This document shows, in pieces, positions 34,542 to 43,647 of a stretch of DNA of 64,000 bases. Origin of the DNA: Bauldia sp965232525 (GTDB lineage: Bacteria; Pseudomonadota; Alphaproteobacteria; Rhizobiales; Kaistiaceae). The translations under genes and the position numbers were made by a program. The stretch is taken from positions 1,922,001-1,986,000 of the forward strand of contig NZ_OZ246980.1 in the NCBI RefSeq assembly GCF_965232525.1, written 5' to 3'. The stretch's first letter is position 1. Every line of letters begins with the position of its first letter. The notes under the pieces were generated by a model. That model saw only the letters and a list, made by a program, of their open reading frames with translations, did not search any database and had not been told where the DNA came from.

Positions 34542-36596
34542 ATGGCGGACGGCAACAGCGGCAGGGTTGAAGGGCCCCGGTGCATCGCACTCGTGGGCCC
34601 TTTTGCGAGCGGCAAGACGACACTGCTGGAGGCGATCCTCGCGCGCACCGGCGCGGTGACCCGGCAGGGTACGATCGCCGAGGGCAACACCGTCGGCGAT
34701 GGCTCCCCCGAGGCCCGCGCCCATCAGATGAGCGTGGAGACCAATATCGCCGAAGCCGACTTCATGGGGGACCAACTCACCTTCATCGATTGTCCCGGCT
34801 CGGTCGAGTTCTCCTATGAAGCCGAACCGGTGCTTGCCGGCGCCGACCTGGCGGTGGTCGTCGCCGAGGCGGACGAGAAGAAGATTCCCGCGCTCCAGGT
34901 CATCCTCAAGAGCCTGGAAGACAAGGGGATCCCGCGCCTCTTGTTCCTCAACAAGGTCGACAAGGCCGAGGGCAGCGTTCGCCAGACCCTTGAGACGCTG
35001 CAACCGGCGAGTGGCGTGCCGCTGGTGCTGCGCCATATCCCGATCTGGCAGAGCGATGTGGTCTCCGGTTTCATCGATCTCGCGCTGGAACGTGCTTACG
35101 TCTACCAGGAGCACGCGGCGAGCGAACTGATCGACATGGCCGATGCCGATCGGGACCGCGAGGCCGACGCCCGCTTCACCATGCTGGAGACGCTCGCCGA
35201 CTACGATGACGGGCTGATGGAGCAACTGCTGGAGGATATCCAGCCGGATCGTGAGCACATCTTCGCCGACCTCGTCCGCGAAATGCGCGCCGGGTCCATC
35301 TGTCCCGTGCTGATCGGTTCCGCCGAGAACGGCAACGGCATCGGCCGGCTTCTGAAGGCGATCCGTCATGAGGCGCCGGGAATCGCCGAGACCCGCACGC
35401 GGCTCGGCCTCGACGATATCGAGGACACCATCGTCCAGATCCTCAAGACGTTACACACCACCCATGGCGGCAAGCTGTCGGTGGCGCGGGTACTGACCGG
35501 GTCGCTTGCCGACGGTGCCGAACTTACCGGACCGGATGACTCGACCGAGCGCGTCTCCGGCCTGTTCCGGATCCAAGGCCAGCAGGCCAACAAGCGCGAT
35601 GCGGCTGCCGCCGGCGAAACGGTCGGGCTCGGCAAGCTCGACGACGCGCAGACCGGCTGGACGATGTCGACGGGTAAGACGGCGCCTGCCCAACTCATCA
35701 CCCTCCAACCGCCGCCGCCGGTGCTCGGTGCAGCGGTATCGTCGGCGGAGCGCAAGGACGACGTCAAACTGTCGTCGGCACTCTCCAAGGCGGTCGAGGA
35801 AGACCCGTCGCTCAAGGTCACTCACGTTCAGGACACGGGCGAGACGGTGCTGGAAGGCCAGGGCGAGATGCATCTGCGCGTCGCGCTGGAACGGCTGACC
35901 GGCAAGTACGGCATTTCGGTCACCACCCACGATCCGCGAGTGCCATACAAAGAAACGATCCGGGGCACGACCACCATCCGCGGCCGCCACAAGAAACAGT
36001 CCGGCGGGCACGGTCAGTTCGGCGACGTGGTGCTGGACATCAAGCCGCTGCCCCGTGGCGCCGGCTTCAGCTTCGCCGAGACGATCAGCGGTGGTGCGGT
36101 GCCACGCAACTATTTCTCGTCGATCGAGGACGGCATCGAGGAGTACCTGAACCGGGGGCCGCTGGGGTTCCCGGTCGTCGATGTCGCGGTAACCCTGACC
36201 GACGGTTCCTACCATTCAGTCGACTCATCCGATCAGGCGTTCCGTACCGCGGCGCAGATCGGCATGCGCGAAGGGATGCCGGAGTGCAAGCCGGTGTTGC
36301 TGGAGCCGGTCCTCAAGGTCGAGGTTGCGGTGCCGTCCGATGCCACCCCGCGGGTCAACGGCATCGTCTCCCAGCGTCGCGGCCAGCTGCTCGGGTTCGA
36401 CGCCCGTCCCGGCTGGCCGGGTTGGGACGTGGTCGAAGCGATGATCCCGCAGTCGGAGATCCGCGACCTGATCATCGAGCTGCGCTCCGCGACCGCCGGT
36501 GTGGGGACGTTCAATGCTGCGTTCGACCATTTGTCGGAGCTAACCGGCAAGCTGGCCGACCAGGTGATCGAGCGGGCCAAGGACAAGGCGGCTTGA
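34542..36596 (+). CDS. Elongation factor G-like GTPase (paralogue)
   Basis: A 684-residue translational GTPase with the EF-G domain order. The G domain has the P-loop 'ALVGPFASGKTTLLEAILAR', 'TFIDCPGSVEFSYEAEPVL' (DxxG altered to DCPG) and 'LLFLNKVDKAEGS' (NKxD). Domains II-V follow, with 'GEMHLRVALERLTGKYGISV', 'QSGGHGQFGDVVLDIKPLPR' and 'RRGQLLGFDARPGWPGWDVV' near the C-terminus. It resembles the secondary EF-G-like proteins of alphaproteobacteria rather than the fusA in ribosomal operons: the canonical AHVD.GK motif is absent. Its exact role is unknown. The stop lies inside the first copy of a 34-bp tandem duplication. Confidence 0.88.
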   Translation: MADGNSGRVEGPRCIALVGPFASGKTTLLEAILARTGAVTRQGTIAEGNTVGDGSPEARAHQMSVETNIAEADFMGDQLTFIDCPGSVEFSYEAEPVLAGADLAVVVAEADEKKIPALQVILKSLEDKGIPRLLFLNKVDKAEGSVRQTLETLQPASGVPLVLRHIPIWQSDVVSGFIDLALERAYVYQEHAASELIDMADADRDREADARFTMLETLADYDDGLMEQLLEDIQPDREHIFADLVREMRAGSICPVLIGSAENGNGIGRLLKAIRHEAPGIAETRTRLGLDDIEDTIVQILKTLHTTHGGKLSVARVLTGSLADGAELTGPDDSTERVSGLFRIQGQQANKRDAAAAGETVGLGKLDDAQTGWTMSTGKTAPAQLITLQPPPPVLGAAVSSAERKDDVKLSSALSKAVEEDPSLKVTHVQDTGETVLEGQGEMHLRVALERLTGKYGISVTTHDPRVPYKETIRGTTTIRGRHKKQSGGHGQFGDVVLDIKPLPRGAGFSFAETISGGAVPRNYFSSIEDGIEEYLNRGPLGFPVVDVAVTLTDGSYHSVDSSDQAFRTAAQIGMREGMPECKPVLLEPVLKVEVAVPSDATPRVNGIVSQRRGQLLGFDARPGWPGWDVVEAMIPQSEIRDLIIELRSATAGVGTFNAAFDHLSELTGKLADQVIERAKDKAA

Positions 36597-36643
36597 GAAA
36601 GCCCGGTTTGCCAAGGACAAGGCGGCTTGAGAAAGCCCGGTTT
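36576..36643. repeat. Perfect 34-bp tandem duplication over a stop codon
   Basis: Two identical 34-bp copies abut at 36576-36609 and 36610-36643. Each copy contains the last codons and TGA of the EF-G-like gene (GCCAAGGACAAGGCGGCTTG, then AGAAAGCCCGGTTT). Identity implies a recent slippage duplication. The protein end is unaffected because translation stops in copy one. Confidence 0.95.
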
Positions 36644-36721
36644 GGCGCCCACACCATCGTGATTTGATCGTGTGTCCGACCGGGCATAGGTCTTTTCGGA
36701 AGTAACGGTAGGAGCCGAGCC

Positions 36722-37678
36722 ATGTACGTGAAGCGACAGAGAGGATGGGAGATACCGGAGCGGCTGGCGACGCCGGAGTCCGTCTACTTCAACCGTCGTC
36801 AGATTCTCGCCGCGAGCGGCCTTGGCCTGGCGGCCGCGGCGTTGCCACGTCCGGGGCGTGCTGCGGAGACCGATCCCACCGCCGACCTTTACCCCGCACC
36901 GCGCAACTCGAAATACACCATCGAGCGCCCGGTGACGCCGGAGTCGATCAACACCACCTACAACAACTTCTATGAGTTCGGCACCCAGAAGGACATCTGG
37001 GAAGCCGCTGAGGCGCTGCCGATCAGGCCCTGGGAAGTGAAGATCGACGGACTCGTCGAGAAAGAGATCACCACCGATTTCGATACGCTGATCCGGCGGA
37101 TGCCGCTGGAGGAGCGGCTTTACCGGCACCGCTGCGTCGAGGCCTGGTCAATGACGGTGCCGTGGACCGGCTTCCCGGTATCCGAGCTGGTGAAGTACGC
37201 CAATCCGCTCGGCGATGCGCAATATCTGCGCATGGAAACCTTCATGATGCCCGACGTCGCCACCGGCCAGAAGCAGATCTGGTATCCGTGGCCCTACGTC
37301 GAAGGGATCACCATGGCGGAGGCTAACAACGAACTGGCCTTCATGGTCACCGGCGCCTACGGCAAACCGGTCGCCAAGTCGATGGGCGCGCCGATACGCA
37401 TCCACCTGCCGTGGAAGTATGGGTTCAAATCGATCAAGTCGATTGTCCGGTTCACCTTCACCGACGAGCGTCCGGTGAGCTTCTGGGAGGAACTCGGCCC
37501 CTCTGAGTACGGCTTCTGGGCCAACGTCAACCCGGAGGTCGCGCATCCGCGGTGGAGCCAGGCGACCGAACGGGATCTGGCCACCAACGAGCGAATCCCG
37601 ACCCGGCTCTACAACGGCTACACGGAATACGTCGCCGACCTCTACACCGGAATGGAAGACCAGCGCCTCTTCATGTAG
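36722..37678 (+). CDS. msrP: Protein-methionine-sulfoxide reductase catalytic subunit
   Basis: A 318-residue periplasmic molybdoenzyme that repairs oxidised methionine in envelope proteins. A twin-arginine signal ('NRRQILAASGLGLAAAALP') exports the folded enzyme. The sulfite-oxidase-like fold contains the Mo-ligating cysteine in 'RHRCVEAWSMTVPWTGFP' near residue 139. It also has 'WYPWPYVEGITMAEANNEL' and 'KYGFKSIKSIVRFTF'. ATG 36722 follows an AGGAG site. MsrQ, the membrane haem partner, is not adjacent and may lie elsewhere. The modABC genes in this window would supply its metal. Confidence 0.94.
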   Translation: MYVKRQRGWEIPERLATPESVYFNRRQILAASGLGLAAAALPRPGRAAETDPTADLYPAPRNSKYTIERPVTPESINTTYNNFYEFGTQKDIWEAAEALPIRPWEVKIDGLVEKEITTDFDTLIRRMPLEERLYRHRCVEAWSMTVPWTGFPVSELVKYANPLGDAQYLRMETFMMPDVATGQKQIWYPWPYVEGITMAEANNELAFMVTGAYGKPVAKSMGAPIRIHLPWKYGFKSIKSIVRFTFTDERPVSFWEELGPSEYGFWANVNPEVAHPRWSQATERDLATNERIPTRLYNGYTEYVADLYTGMEDQRLFM

Positions 37679-37724
37679 GGCGCGAGGGTCGGAGTCTGCG
37701 GGTTCCGCTCTGTGCAGCCGGCGC

Positions 37725-38555
37725 CTATTCTTCGTCGTGCCGCCAGCCGAGCAGTTTTTCCGCCTTCGCCGTGCTGAAGAAGCTGTTTCGACCACTGAGA
37801 TCGCCGCGGATCGGCACGTCCGGGAAGTGTTTTTCCGCGAGCTCCAGGCTCGGAACGTCGACCGACGTATCCGGGGCGATGATGTAGAACGCTTCGTGTC
37901 CGGTGAAGTCAGCCTCGAGGCTGAGGAGGCAGGCGCGGGCTGCGGCATCGAAGCGGGTGTAGGCCCACAGATGCTTGGCGGGTCGCGGATGATCCTCGCT
38001 GAAGCGCTCGCTCGCCATCGATCGCTCCGGCACCACCCAGTGGAACCGCATGCTGGCGATCCGCATGCCCTCGTAGCGGCGGACGAAGCTGTCGGCCTGC
38101 TGCTCGCATATCCATTTGGACAGGCTGTACGGTTCTTCGTTGTAGTTGGGATGCTGCTCATCGACGGGGAAATAATCGAACCGCGGATCGCGGCTGAAGG
38201 ACAGGCCGATGGCATTGACGCTTGACGCCTGGCACACCCGCTCGATGCCGTGTTCGGCCGCTGCCCGCAAAGCGTTGTAGCTGCCGACCACGTTGTTGTT
38301 GTGCACCACATGGTCGGGGTGATTGCCCGGGGCGGGGATCGCCGCCATGTGGACGACCGCGTCGCACCCGTCGAAAGCCTCCACCAGCTTGTCGTAGTCG
38401 GCGACGTCGGCGGTGACGCGCCGCAGGCGATCCTGTTCGCGCACATCGTCCGCCTGAACGCGGTCGATGGCGACCACGTCGTCTCCCCGACGCAAGGCTT
38501 GCTCCGTGATGGCACGACCGATACGGCCGGCGCCACCGGTGACGGCAATCTTCAT
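37725..38555 (-). CDS. NAD-dependent epimerase/dehydratase (extended SDR)
   Basis: A 276-residue extended short-chain dehydrogenase. It has the nucleotide motif 'VTGGAGRIGRAITEQAL', 'CDAVVHMAAIPAPGNHPDHV', the substrate loop with 'ASSVNAIGL', and the YxxxK pair in 'EPYSLSKWICEQQADSF' near residue 145. Relatives include uronate dehydrogenases and sugar epimerases. Lying 11 bases after the mannonate dehydratase gene, it probably acts on the same sugar acid, but the reaction is not settled by the sequence. Last gene of the binding protein-permease-ATPase-uxuA operon. Confidence 0.87.
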   Translation of the reverse strand: MKIAVTGGAGRIGRAITEQALRRGDDVVAIDRVQADDVREQDRLRRVTADVADYDKLVEAFDGCDAVVHMAAIPAPGNHPDHVVHNNNVVGSYNALRAAAEHGIERVCQASSVNAIGLSFSRDPRFDYFPVDEQHPNYNEEPYSLSKWICEQQADSFVRRYEGMRIASMRFHWVVPERSMASERFSEDHPRPAKHLWAYTRFDAAARACLLSLEADFTGHEAFYIIAPDTSVDVPSLELAEKHFPDVPIRGDLSGRNSFFSTAKAEKLLGWRHDEE

Positions 38556-38566
38556 GGACGGAAACC

Positions 38567-39529
38567 TTATTCTGCGTAGACGGCCTGCTGCAGACCGCGA
38601 ATGTAGCCGATCGCATAGAGGCGGCCAAAGGCCGAATAACCGGCATTGTCGTTGCTGTCACCCTCGACGGTCGGCACATGATCGGGCCGAAGAACGCCGT
38701 CGAAACCGATGTCCTTGTAGGCGCGCATACAGGCGAGCATGTCGGTCTTGCCGGCGTCGTGCCAGGTCTCCTCGAAGTGGGAGGGATCTCCCTTCACGTC
38801 GCGGAAATGAACGAAGAAGATCTTGTCGCCGAATTGGCGGATCGCGCCGGGGAGATCCTCAGTCATCAGGGTGAAGTTACCCTGACACAGGGTGATGCCG
38901 TTCATCGGGCTCGGATCGAGGTCGAGCAGGCGCTGAAAGTTCTCGACGCTGCGCATGATCCGCCCGACGCCGCGGATCGGCGACAGCGGCGGGTCGTCCG
39001 GATGCATGGCGAGCCTGACGCCAGCGCGTTCGGCGACGGGCAGCACCTTCTTCAGGAAATATTCGAGATGGGTCCACAGCTCCTCTTCGCTGATCGGCTC
39101 GCCGTCGGTGATATCGTCGGGGACATCGGCCGCGTCGAAGCTGGTGACCACCGAGCCGCCACGCGAGGGCTTGGCGAGGTCGGTGCGGACCCAATTGAAG
39201 TCGGTCATCCACTCGTAGCACCAGACCGGAATCCCGAGCTTGCCCATGTTTTCAAGCAACGTGCAGACCGTCTCGATTTCCGCGTCACGGCCAGGCAAGC
39301 CGCGTTTGGCGAGATTGAGCGGCGGTCGGGCCTCGATGACCGCGAGGCGGTAGCCAGCCGCCTCATAGCGATCCTTCATCCGTTTCAGCGGCGCGTAGTC
39401 CCACGCCGCCTCGCCGTCGGCGAGGTCGTTGAAGGGGAGCCCACCGACCGCGGCGTCGACCCCGGCCTGCTTGGCGAGTTTCCAAACCGGCGAGGGCTCG
39501 GGGCTGATCATTTCGGCGATTTCAATCAT
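38567..39529 (-). CDS. uxuA: Mannonate dehydratase
   Basis: A 320-residue TIM-barrel enzyme that removes water from D-mannonate to give 2-keto-3-deoxygluconate. UxuA features are 'YRLAVIEARPPLNLAKRGLP', 'VRLAMHPDDPPLSPIRGVGR' with the metal-binding histidine, 'MNGITLCQGNFTLMTEDLPG' with the conserved cysteine, and 'FFVHFRDVKGDPSHFEETW' and 'LRPDHVPTVEGDSNDNAGYS'. The length is somewhat below the E. coli enzyme (about 394) but matches shorter homologues. It follows the ATPase gene with an 86-bp gap. Confidence 0.92.
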   Translation of the reverse strand: MIEIAEMISPEPSPVWKLAKQAGVDAAVGGLPFNDLADGEAAWDYAPLKRMKDRYEAAGYRLAVIEARPPLNLAKRGLPGRDAEIETVCTLLENMGKLGIPVWCYEWMTDFNWVRTDLAKPSRGGSVVTSFDAADVPDDITDGEPISEEELWTHLEYFLKKVLPVAERAGVRLAMHPDDPPLSPIRGVGRIMRSVENFQRLLDLDPSPMNGITLCQGNFTLMTEDLPGAIRQFGDKIFFVHFRDVKGDPSHFEETWHDAGKTDMLACMRAYKDIGFDGVLRPDHVPTVEGDSNDNAGYSAFGRLYAIGYIRGLQQAVYAE

Positions 39530-39615
39530 CGTGGTTCACTTCGCGTTCGAGGGCGGCGCGACACCGGAACGTTCGGGTTCGACGGTCGGCCGATGGGTAG
39601 CACACAAGCGGCCGA

Positions 39616-40620
39616 TCAGACCGGCAGCAGCTCCGACACGCGATCGGGGACGATCTTGGGCTTCTCCTCATAGAGATAGCACGCCGCCGTTTGATGCGGT
39701 CCGATCTCAAAAAGCGGCGGGCGCGTGCTGCAGATGTCCATCGCCGACGGGCACCGGCCGCGGAACGGGCAGCCATCGCTGTCCTCGTTCGCCTCGCGCG
39801 CGATGATCGAATGCTCGCCCCAGCGCTGGTCCAGGTTCGGCCAGGGGATCGAGTCGACCAGCAAGCGCGTGTAGGGATGCTGCGGATTCTTGATCACCGC
39901 GTCGACGTCGCCGGCCTCCATCACCGCGCCGCGATAGAGGACGATGATCGACTTGGCGATGTGGTACGCCGTGGTCAGATCGTGGGTGATGTAGATGATC
40001 GATACCCCGTAGTCGCGCTGGAGATTGCGGAGCGTCTCGAGGATGCTCGCCCGCAGCGACGCATCGACCATCGAAACCGGTTCGTCGGCGACCAGAATGC
40101 GCGGCCGTAGCAGCAGCGCCCGTGCGACGTTGATCCGCTGGCGCTGGCCGCCGGAAAGCTGGTGCGGAAAGCGCCCGAGGACATCCTCCGGCCGGAGGCC
40201 AACCGCCGTCAGCGCCTCCTCCATCTTGTCCCGCGCCTCGGCCCTCGACTTGGCGAGCTTGAAATGGCGGATCGGGACGGTGAGCAGGTGGTCGACCGTA
40301 TAGAAGGGATTGAACACCGCGAACGGGTCCTGAAATACTGCCTGGACCTCGCGGCGATAGGCGAGCTTTTCCTTGCCCTCCAGGGTGCTGATGTCGCGGC
40401 CGTCGTAGAGGATCTGGCCTTTGGTGGCCTCGATGAATCCGAGCAGCAGCATCGCCAGCGTGGTCTTGCCGCTGCCGCTCTCGCCGGCGACGGTCAGGAT
40501 CGTCGGTTCGTCGTCCTTCAGCGTCAGCGAGAAGTCGCGCAGTGCCACGTTCTCCTTGGCGTTGATCAGGCCGCGCGAATAGACCTTGGTGACTTCGTGG
40601 AGTTCGAGCAGGTTCCCCAT
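39616..40620 (-). CDS. Oligopeptide/oligosaccharide ABC transporter ATPase (DppF/OppF type)
   Basis: A 334-residue ATPase of the peptide/nickel importer class. It has Walker A 'VAGESGSGKTTLAMLLLGFI', signature 'LSGGQRQRINVARALLLRPR' and Walker B 'ILVADEPVSMVDASL'. The C-terminal oligopeptide-type extension contains 'CPFRGRCPSAMDICSTRPP', where four cysteines including one further on bind an iron-sulfur cluster in relatives. It begins just before the DppD stop. With sugar-acid enzymes next door it probably energises import of acidic oligosaccharides rather than peptides. Confidence 0.92.
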   Translation of the reverse strand: MGNLLELHEVTKVYSRGLINAKENVALRDFSLTLKDDEPTILTVAGESGSGKTTLAMLLLGFIEATKGQILYDGRDISTLEGKEKLAYRREVQAVFQDPFAVFNPFYTVDHLLTVPIRHFKLAKSRAEARDKMEEALTAVGLRPEDVLGRFPHQLSGGQRQRINVARALLLRPRILVADEPVSMVDASLRASILETLRNLQRDYGVSIIYITHDLTTAYHIAKSIIVLYRGAVMEAGDVDAVIKNPQHPYTRLLVDSIPWPNLDQRWGEHSIIAREANEDSDGCPFRGRCPSAMDICSTRPPLFEIGPHQTAACYLYEEKPKIVPDRVSELLPV

Positions 40621-40621
40621 G

Positions 40622-41659
<1,038 letters not shown>

Positions 41660-41661
41660 AG

Positions 41662-42561
41662 CTACTCGGTCTTCCTGACGCGGGGATTCGCCAGTTCGTC
41701 AAGGCCCATGTTGATCAGAGCGAGGGTCGCGAGGATCAGGATCATCATGATCGACGGGAAGATGGGCCACCACCACCAGCCGTTGAAGAACGCGCCTTGC
41801 GACTGCGCCGACCAGATGATGTTGCCGAGCAGCGGCTCGCGCAATGGGCCGAGACCGAGCACGGCGAGGTAGAAGGATGCGAACACGGCGATGAAGACCT
41901 GACCGACCAGCGCCGCCGCCACGAACGGCAGAAGGTTCGGGAAAATCTCCTTGAAGATGATGCCGGTGTCGCTGACGCCGGAGAGTTTGGCGACGGCGAC
42001 GAACTGCCGTTCCTTCATGGTCAGGACCTGAGCGCGGATCACCAGTGTCGGGCCCATCCAGGCGAGGATCACGATGATGACCGCCAGCGTCACGATGGTG
42101 ACGTCGCGGGGGTCGAGTGATCCGGCGATCACGATCTGGATCAGGATCGCCGGGATCGGGATCAGGATCTGGCAGGTGGAGCGGACCGAGGCGTCGATCC
42201 AGCCGCCGAAGTAGGCCGAGATGAAGCCGAGCACGACGCCGATCAGCGTGCCGACTCCACCGGCCAGCACCCCGATGACGACCGTCTGCCAGGTACCAAC
42301 CACCATCCCGGCGAACAAATCGCGGCCGAAGAAGTCGGTGCCGAACGGATACTGCAGGCTTGGCGGCTGCCGCGGCCTGACCGACAGCGGGTAGGCATCG
42401 CTCGGGTCGATGATCAGCATCCCGATAATCGTGAAGGCCGCCAGCAGGACGAGCAAAATCAGTCCGATCGACAGACTGACATTGCGACGCAGATACCGCA
42501 GGAGAAGGACGAGCGAGCTTGGCTGCAGTCCCTGCTCGGATTCCATCGTCGTGGCGGACAC
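41662..42561 (-). CDS. ABC transporter permease (DppC type)
   Basis: A 299-residue inner-membrane permease with about six helices. The N-terminal OppC_N part is 'YLRRNVSLSIGLILLVLLAA'. The cytoplasmic EAA-type loop is 'KLSGVSDTGIIFKEIFPNLL' near residue 200, and 'YPFGTDFFGRDLFAGMVVGT' is the DppC signature. It partners the DppB-type permease, whose gene ends 13 bases upstream. Membership of the peptide/nickel (Dpp) class is clear; the transported compound is inferred from neighbours. Confidence 0.92.
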   Translation of the reverse strand: MSATTMESEQGLQPSSLVLLLRYLRRNVSLSIGLILLVLLAAFTIIGMLIIDPSDAYPLSVRPRQPPSLQYPFGTDFFGRDLFAGMVVGTWQTVVIGVLAGGVGTLIGVVLGFISAYFGGWIDASVRSTCQILIPIPAILIQIVIAGSLDPRDVTIVTLAVIIVILAWMGPTLVIRAQVLTMKERQFVAVAKLSGVSDTGIIFKEIFPNLLPFVAAALVGQVFIAVFASFYLAVLGLGPLREPLLGNIIWSAQSQGAFFNGWWWWPIFPSIMMILILATLALINMGLDELANPRVRKTE

Positions 42562-42573
42562 GGCGGGTTTTCC

Positions 42574-43569
42574 CTATTGAGCGCGGATGCGCGGATCGAG
42601 GATCGGGTACAGGAACTCGAGCAGCGTCATCAGCACGGCGACGGAAATGGTGATGAACAGGACGATGCCGTAGATCACCGGGAAATCATTCGCCCTGATG
42701 GCGTTGATCAGGAGCAGCCCGACCCCGGGCAGCGAGAAGATCGCCTCGACGATGATCGCCGACGTGATCACGGTTCCGAGCGCCAGGGCGAGGGCAGTCA
42801 CCTGCGGCAGCAGGGCGTTGCGCAGGTAATAGTCCCTGAAGATGCGGAAGCCGCTCAGCCCCTTGTGCTCGGCGAAGTTCACATAGTCCTCGCCCTGGAT
42901 GGTGATGCCCATGCCGCGCATGGTCAGCACCCACAAGCCGATGGTGCCGAGGATCAGCGCCAGCGCCGGCAGCACCTGGTGCCTGAGCATGTCGAGGGCG
43001 AAGGTCAGGGTCCACTCGGGGACGATCCCGATCGAATAGGCGCCGCCCAGCGGCAGCCACTGCAGTTGAAAGCCCAGAAAGAAAACCAGCAACACGCCCA
43101 TCAGGACGGGCGGCACGCCCATGAACAGAACGAACGGCAGGGCGAAATTGCGCGACCACGCCGGCGCGCGGGGCCAGGCGGCGATCGCGCCGAAGAGATT
43201 GCCGATGACGAAGCTGATGATCGTCGTGACCAGCAGCAAACCGATGGTCCACGGCAGCGACTGGGCGATGAGCCCGGTGACGGTTGCCGGATAGCTGTTG
43301 AGCGAGAAGCCGAAGTCGAGGCGCACAACGCTCCATATGTAGTCGAGATATTGCTGGAAGAGCGGCTTATCCAACCCAAACTGCTTTGAGAATGAATCGA
43401 TAATTGCTTCGAGGTCGGCCGGTGAGAAGCCGCCGGTGCGGGCGAGTTCGGCAAAGCGCTCGCGAATCGGATTTCGTTCGGACAGGCGTGGAACGAAGAA
43501 CGTGATCGTCGACGCGGTCCAGATGACGACGAACAGAAACGAGACCCTCCGGACCACCAATGCGATCAT
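42574..43569 (-). CDS. ABC transporter permease (DppB type)
   Basis: A 331-residue permease with about six helices. The start 'VRRVSFLFVVIWTASTITFF' is the first helix. Pattern elements are 'DKPLFQQYLDYIWSVVRLDF' and 'LPALALILGTIGLWVLTMRG'. The conserved permease-ATPase contact region includes 'KGLSGFRIFRDYYLRNALLP', followed by 'VEAIFSLPGVGLLLINAIR'. It lies 78 bases downstream of the binding-protein gene, across a strong hairpin. Confidence 0.92.
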   Translation of the reverse strand: MIALVVRRVSFLFVVIWTASTITFFVPRLSERNPIRERFAELARTGGFSPADLEAIIDSFSKQFGLDKPLFQQYLDYIWSVVRLDFGFSLNSYPATVTGLIAQSLPWTIGLLLVTTIISFVIGNLFGAIAAWPRAPAWSRNFALPFVLFMGVPPVLMGVLLVFFLGFQLQWLPLGGAYSIGIVPEWTLTFALDMLRHQVLPALALILGTIGLWVLTMRGMGITIQGEDYVNFAEHKGLSGFRIFRDYYLRNALLPQVTALALALGTVITSAIIVEAIFSLPGVGLLLINAIRANDFPVIYGIVLFITISVAVLMTLLEFLYPILDPRIRAQ

Positions 43570-43605
43570 ATCGGTTGTTCCAAGACTCCGGTGCGCACAT
43601 GGGTC

Positions 43606-43629
43606 GGGCGCGCGCCTTCGCGCGCGCCC
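43606..43629 (-). other. Strong GC hairpin between binding-protein and permease genes
   Basis: A perfect 10-bp stem, GGGCGCGCGC paired with GCGCGCGCCC, closed by a 4-base loop (GAAG on the minus strand). It sits in the 78-bp gap after the solute-binding gene and before dppB. No T-run follows, so it is more likely an mRNA-stabilising or partial-termination element that raises binding-protein output. Confidence 0.7.
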
Positions 43630-43647
43630 GTTGTTGTCACGGGTCGG

